NCBI GenBank assembly: GCA_050743365.1
Contig: JBOGFI010000043.1
Coordinates: 1 to 9,570 of the forward strand
Length of the DNA: 9,570 nucleotides
From: JBOGFI01 sp050743365
Lineage (GTDB): Bacteria > Actinomycetota > Acidimicrobiia > IMCC26256 > JACDBD01
Reading direction: 5' to 3'
Below the pieces are notes generated by a model. That model was not told the origin of the DNA. It ran no database searches and was given only the letters and a program-made list of their open reading frames with translations. Of this stretch, positions 5,167 to 9,570 are shown piece after piece (the first letter of the stretch is position 1; each line of letters starts with the position of its first letter). The translations under genes and the position numbers were made by a program.

Positions 5167-6548
5167 GGCTCGGGGTCGCGCCAGAGCTCGCCCGCGGGCA
5201 GCAGCTCCTCGGCCTCGGCCGGGCCCCACGTCCGGGGTTTGTACGGGTGGGCGGGCCCGTGGTCGGTGAGCACGGGATCGACCACGCGCCAGGTGGCCTC
5301 GACGCCGTCCTCACGCGCGAAGAGCAGCGCCTCGCCGTGCATGGCGTCGCCGATGAGGCGCTCGTACGCGCCCGCCTCGTCGGCCCCCTGGTTGCACAGG
5401 TGCAGCTCGACCGGCTCACCGACGAACTCGTCGCCGGGGGTCTTCGACCGGCATCCGAGGGCGATGACCACCCGGTCGGGGCCGAGGCGGAAGCGAAGGT
5501 AGTTGGTGTCGTCGGGAGCGGGCTCGTCCTCGGCGAACACCTGCTGCGGCGGGCGCTCGAGCTCGACCAGGACCTCGGTGGCGGTCACCGGGAGGCTCTT
5601 GCCGGCCCGGATGAAGAACGGGACACCCTCCCAGCGCCACGAGTCGATGAACAGCCGCACCGCGGCGTAGGTCTCGACGTCGGAGCCGGGCGCCACGCCG
5701 TCCTCGTCGTGGTACCCGTCGAACTGGCCCCGCACCAGGTCGTCCGGGGCCAGGGTGCGCATGGCCCGGAACACCTTCTCCTTCTCGTCTCGCAGCGCCT
5801 CGGGACCCGTTCCCACCGGCGGCTCCATGGTCAGCATGCCGGTCGTCTGGAGCAGGTGGTTCTGCACGACGTCCCGCAGCGCGCCGACCTCCTCGTAGAA
5901 CTTGCCGCGGCCCGCCACCCCGAAGTCCTCCGCCATCGTGATCTGCACGCCGCGGACGTAGTTCCGGTTCCAGATGGGCTCGAGGAAGGAGTTGGCGAAG
6001 CGGAAGTAGAGGAGGTTCTGCACCGGCTCCTTGCCGAGATAGTGGTCGATCCTGAAGATCGACGGCTCGGGGAACACGCTGTGCAGCACCTCGTTCAGCT
6101 CGCGCGCTGACGCGAGGTCGCGGCCGAACGGCTTCTCGACGATCACTCGAGCATCCTTCGAGCACCCGGACTTCCCGAGGCCCTCGACCACGGTCGGGAA
6201 CAGGCTGGGCGGGATGGCGAGGTAGTGCGCCGGTCGCTCCGCGCCGTCGAGCGCCTTGTACAGCGCGCTGAAGGTCTTGACGTCGCGGTAGTCGCCGTCG
6301 ACATAGCGGAGCGCGTCGGAGAGCGTGACGAACGCGCCGTCGTCATCGACGCCGCCGCCGTGCTCCTCGATGCTGTCACGAGCACGCTTACGGAGATCGT
6401 CGACGCCCCAGTCCGACGACGCCACCCCGATCACGGGCACCGCGAGCTCCCCGCGCTTCGTCATGGAGTAGAGCGCCGGGAAGATCTTCTTGTACGCGAG
6501 GTCGCCGGTGGCGCCGAAGAAGACCAGCGCGTCGGAGGCCGCGCTCAA
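5163..6548 (-). CDS. zwf: Glucose-6-phosphate 1-dehydrogenase
   Basis: A 461-residue enzyme oxidising glucose 6-phosphate to 6-phosphogluconolactone, normally with NADP+, the entry step of the oxidative pentose phosphate pathway. The N-terminal dinucleotide motif is FGATGDL (11-17). EKPFG (138-142), the substrate signature RIDHYLGKE (166-174) and GALRDVVQNHLLQ (222-234) with the probable catalytic base H231 follow, then FFIRAGKSLP. It is slightly shorter than the common 480-510 residues, mainly at the C-terminus. The start codon is TTG 6548, which overlaps the gnd stop as TTGA; the ATGs in the frame are too far inside. Its own stop overlaps the next gene the same way. No opcA or pgl gene is in the window. 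Confidence 0.96.
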   Translation of the reverse strand: MSAASDALVFFGATGDLAYKKIFPALYSMTKRGELAVPVIGVASSDWGVDDLRKRARDSIEEHGGGVDDDGAFVTLSDALRYVDGDYRDVKTFSALYKALDGAERPAHYLAIPPSLFPTVVEGLGKSGCSKDARVIVEKPFGRDLASARELNEVLHSVFPEPSIFRIDHYLGKEPVQNLLYFRFANSFLEPIWNRNYVRGVQITMAEDFGVAGRGKFYEEVGALRDVVQNHLLQTTGMLTMEPPVGTGPEALRDEKEKVFRAMRTLAPDDLVRGQFDGYHDEDGVAPGSDVETYAAVRLFIDSWRWEGVPFFIRAGKSLPVTATEVLVELERPPQQVFAEDEPAPDDTNYLRFRLGPDRVVIALGCRSKTPGDEFVGEPVELHLCNQGADEAGAYERLIGDAMHGEALLFAREDGVEATWRVVDPVLTDHGPAHPYKPRTWGPAEAEELLPAGELWRDPEP

Positions 6549-7558
6549 GACGACTTCTCCAGATGGCCGCCGAACTGCCTACGCATGGCCGACTGGAGCC
6601 GGTTCGCGAACGTGGCGTGACCCTGCGAGGCGAAGCGCGAATAGAGGGCGGCCGTGAGCACCTCGGCCGGCACGCCCTCCTCGACCGCGGCCTGCACGGT
6701 CCAGCGGCCCTCCCCGGAGTCGGACACGCGACCCGAGTAGCCGGCCAGATCGGGCGACTCGGCGAGCGCCGCCGCGGTCAGGTCGAGGAGCCACGAGCTC
6801 ACGACGCTCCCGCGCCGCCACACCTCGGCCACCTCCTTCGTGTCGATGTCGTAGCGGTAGAACTCGGGGTTTTGGAGCGGAGCCGTCTCCGCGTCCTTCT
6901 CCTGCTCCCGCGTCCCGACGTCGGCGTCGTCGAGGATGGCCAGGCCCTCGGCGTAGGCGGCCATGATCCCGTACTCGACCCCGTTGTGGACCATCTTCAC
7001 GAAGTGGCCGGCGCCGTTGGGCCCGCAGTGAAGGTAGCCCTGCTCGGCGGTGGTTGGGCCGCCGCTCCGCCCGGGTGTGCGCGGCGCGGTGTCGATACCG
7101 GGGGCGATGGTGGCGAAGATCGGGTCGAGGCGCTTCACGACCTGCTCCTCGCCGCCGATCATCAGGCAGAAGCCGCGCTCGAGCCCGAACACCCCGCCGC
7201 TGGTGCCCACGTCGACGTAGTGGATGCCCGACCGCTCGAGCTCCTTCGCCCGGGCGATGTCGTCGCGGTAGAACGAGTTGCCGCCGTCGATGATGATGTC
7301 GTCGGCTGCGAAGTGCTCAGCGAGATCGGTCACAAGCCGGCCGGTCACTCCGGCCGGGACCATCACCCACGCAGCCCGCGGCTTGGTGAGCTTCGATGCG
7401 AAGTCGGCGAGCGACGACGCCCCGGTCGCGCCCTCGGACTCGAGCGCCTTCACCGGCTCGGGGGTCCGGTTGTAGACGACGCACTCGTGACCGTCGCCCA
7501 TGAGCCGCCGCACCAGGCCGGCGCCCATGCGCCCGAGGCCGATCATCCCCAGCTGCAT
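6545..7558 (-). CDS. gnd: 6-phosphogluconate dehydrogenase, decarboxylating, short (YqeC/GndA-like) form
   Basis: A 337-residue enzyme converting 6-phosphogluconate to ribulose 5-phosphate and CO2. It has the Rossmann motif GLGRMG (7-12), DGGNS (91-95), GTSGG (118-122) and the catalytic block HFVKMVHNGVEYG with K188, N192 and E195 (sheep K183, N187, E190). The length is that of the short dimer/tetramer form, not the ~470-residue form. After the second beta strand it has N30-R31-T32, where NADP-dependent enzymes usually carry Asn-Arg-Ser/Thr and NAD enzymes an acidic residue, so NADP+ is more likely. An extra PRTPGRSGGPTT stretch (159-170) precedes the catalytic region and seems common in this subfamily. 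A strong AAGGAGG supports ATG 7558. It follows pgi by 81 bases and overlaps zwf by four. Confidence 0.95.
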   Translation of the reverse strand: MQLGMIGLGRMGAGLVRRLMGDGHECVVYNRTPEPVKALESEGATGASSLADFASKLTKPRAAWVMVPAGVTGRLVTDLAEHFAADDIIIDGGNSFYRDDIARAKELERSGIHYVDVGTSGGVFGLERGFCLMIGGEEQVVKRLDPIFATIAPGIDTAPRTPGRSGGPTTAEQGYLHCGPNGAGHFVKMVHNGVEYGIMAAYAEGLAILDDADVGTREQEKDAETAPLQNPEFYRYDIDTKEVAEVWRRGSVVSSWLLDLTAAALAESPDLAGYSGRVSDSGEGRWTVQAAVEEGVPAEVLTAALYSRFASQGHATFANRLQSAMRRQFGGHLEKSS

Positions 7559-7566
7559 CGATGCGT

Positions 7567-7573
7567 CCTCCTT
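7567..7573 (-). promoter_or_regulatory. Strong Shine-Dalgarno of gnd with purine-rich leader
   Basis: AAGGAGG on the minus strand, 8 bases before ATG 7558, is the strongest ribosome-binding site in the window. Just upstream is a tandem repeat, AAGCGAGA-T-AAGCGAGA (7575-7591). A second GGAGG core lies at about 7592-7596. The whole 7559-7639 spacer shows no clear -10/-35 and no strong terminator hairpin. Confidence 0.7.
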
Positions 7574-7639
7574 TTCTCGCTTATCTCGCTTCCTCCGCTC
7601 GCCGCATTAGCTTCGCGGACTTCGGGGCAGGCGCACGAC

Positions 7640-9259
<1,620 letters not shown>

Positions 9260-9265
9260 CGGATT

Positions 9266-9270
9266 CTTCC
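9266..9270 (-). promoter_or_regulatory. Shine-Dalgarno of pgi, deciding the start
   Basis: GGAAG on the minus strand, 6 bases before ATG 9259. The alternative GTG at 9286 has no such sequence, so the ATG is preferred. Confidence 0.55.
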
Positions 9271-9293
9271 AGGATGGGCGTGTCACCGCCGAT

Positions 9294-9320
9294 GCGTACA
9301 GCCTCTCAGAGGCTGTACGC
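9294..9320. repeat. Perfect 27-bp inverted repeat around the oxidoreductase stop codon
   Basis: Two 13-base arms, gcgtacagcctct and agaggctgtacgc, flank a single central base at 9307. In minus-strand RNA it can fold as a 12-bp stem with a 3-base loop, and that loop is exactly the UGA stop codon of the oxidoreductase gene. The 5' arm encodes its last residues (A-Y-S-L). It is followed by no U-run. It may act as a terminator or attenuator before pgi, an mRNA 3' stabiliser, or a protein-binding palindrome. Confidence 0.85.
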
Positions 9321-9570
9321 CTCGAGGAGGCGCAGCCACACCTCGCTCAGGGTGGGGAAGCTCGGCACCGCGTGCCACAGCCTCTCGAGCGGCACCTCGC
9401 CGACGACGGCGATCGTGGCCGAGTGCACGAGCTCGGCGACACCGGGCCCGGTGAACGTGGCGCCGACGACCACGCGCCGCTCCTCGTCGACGACGAGCTG
9501 CGCCGTGCCCTGCACGCCCTCGCCGTGCGTCGACGCCCCCGCGACGCTGCCGACCGGATAGGTGACGACC
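9306..9570 (-). CDS. Pyridine nucleotide-disulfide oxidoreductase, C-terminal dimerisation domain (5' end outside window)
   Basis: The frame is open from the right edge to TGA 9308-9306, giving 87-88 residues. They include AQLVVDEERRVVVGATFTGPGVAELVHSA-type sequence (split here only as a description) and end VPSFPTLSEVWLRLLEAYSL. This is the typical dimerisation domain of the dihydrolipoamide dehydrogenase / mercuric reductase / mycothione reductase family of FAD enzymes. The usual C-terminal His-Pro pair of classical lipoamide dehydrogenase is not seen: the comparable stretch reads H-A-V-P-S-F-P-T. This favours a less specific NAD(P)/FAD oxidoreductase. The FAD, NAD and redox-Cys parts lie beyond the edge, so the substrate cannot be given. 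A perfect inverted repeat spans its stop codon. Confidence 0.85.
   Translation of the reverse strand, partial: VVTYPVGSVAGASTHGEGVQGTAQLVVDEERRVVVGATFTGPGVAELVHSATIAVVGEVPLERLWHAVPSFPTLSEVWLRLLEAYSL

Noticed and set aside
5167..5229. GTG 5229 as the start of the histidine phosphatase
   Set aside because: It adds 21 low-complexity residues before the first beta strand and overlaps zwf by 67 bases. TTG 5166 fits the family N-terminus.
9260..9286. GTG 9286 as the pgi start
   Set aside because: It has no ribosome-binding site. ATG 9259 has GGAAG 6 bases upstream and matches the N-terminus of known Pgi.

Overview
This is a 9.57-kb, very GC-rich piece of an ordinary bacterial chromosome. It is densely coded, and every protein gene lies on the minus strand; the only plus-strand gene is a tRNA-Leu. 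The PP2C phosphatase, FhaB-like and FhaA-like run next to a divergent tRNA-Leu(CAG) is the arrangement known from Actinomycetota (Mycobacterium pstP-fhaB-fhaA-leuT). Many GTG/TTG starts fit a high-GC actinobacterium. The Pgi and 6-phosphogluconate dehydrogenase types suggest a lineage outside the classical mycobacteria/streptomycetes, possibly an uncultured Acidimicrobiia-like group; that placement is inference.

Left block (1-2094): phospho-signalling genes, read right to left. fhaA-like (1269-1925) comes first, then fhaB-like (783-1259), then a PstP-type Ser/Thr phosphatase (725 down to the left edge, truncated). In known actinobacteria this run continues into rodA, pbpA, pknA and pknB, which would lie beyond the left edge. 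tRNA-Leu(CAG) (2011-2094, plus) diverges from fhaA across an 85-bp spacer. That spacer carries a candidate -10 placed so that the fhaA transcript would be leaderless.

Middle block (2166-4571): a DHA2-type 14-TM MFS exporter whose GTG start overlaps the msrB stop (GTGA); msrB (peptide methionine-R-sulfoxide reductase); and a RidA-family deaminase. A 136-bp spacer containing a 10-bp-stem hairpin separates ridA from msrB.

Right block (4582-9259): central carbon metabolism in the order pgi, gnd (short-form 6PGDH), zwf (G6PD), then a histidine-phosphatase-family gene. gnd/zwf and zwf/phosphatase each overlap by four bases as TTGA, so both downstream genes apparently start with TTG. Together Pgi, Zwf and Gnd interconvert hexose phosphates and run the oxidative pentose phosphate route, the main NADPH source; the phosphatase may act on a phosphosugar of that pathway. 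The right edge holds the C-terminal part of a flavin disulfide oxidoreductase, whose stop codon forms the loop of a perfect inverted repeat 35 bp upstream of the pgi start.

No mobile element, CRISPR array, phage gene or evidently new system is visible. No gene-free stretch exceeds about 140 bases. The points worth a second look are translational coupling through TTG starts, the stop-codon hairpin, the likely leaderless fhaA, and the phosphatase built into a pentose phosphate operon.
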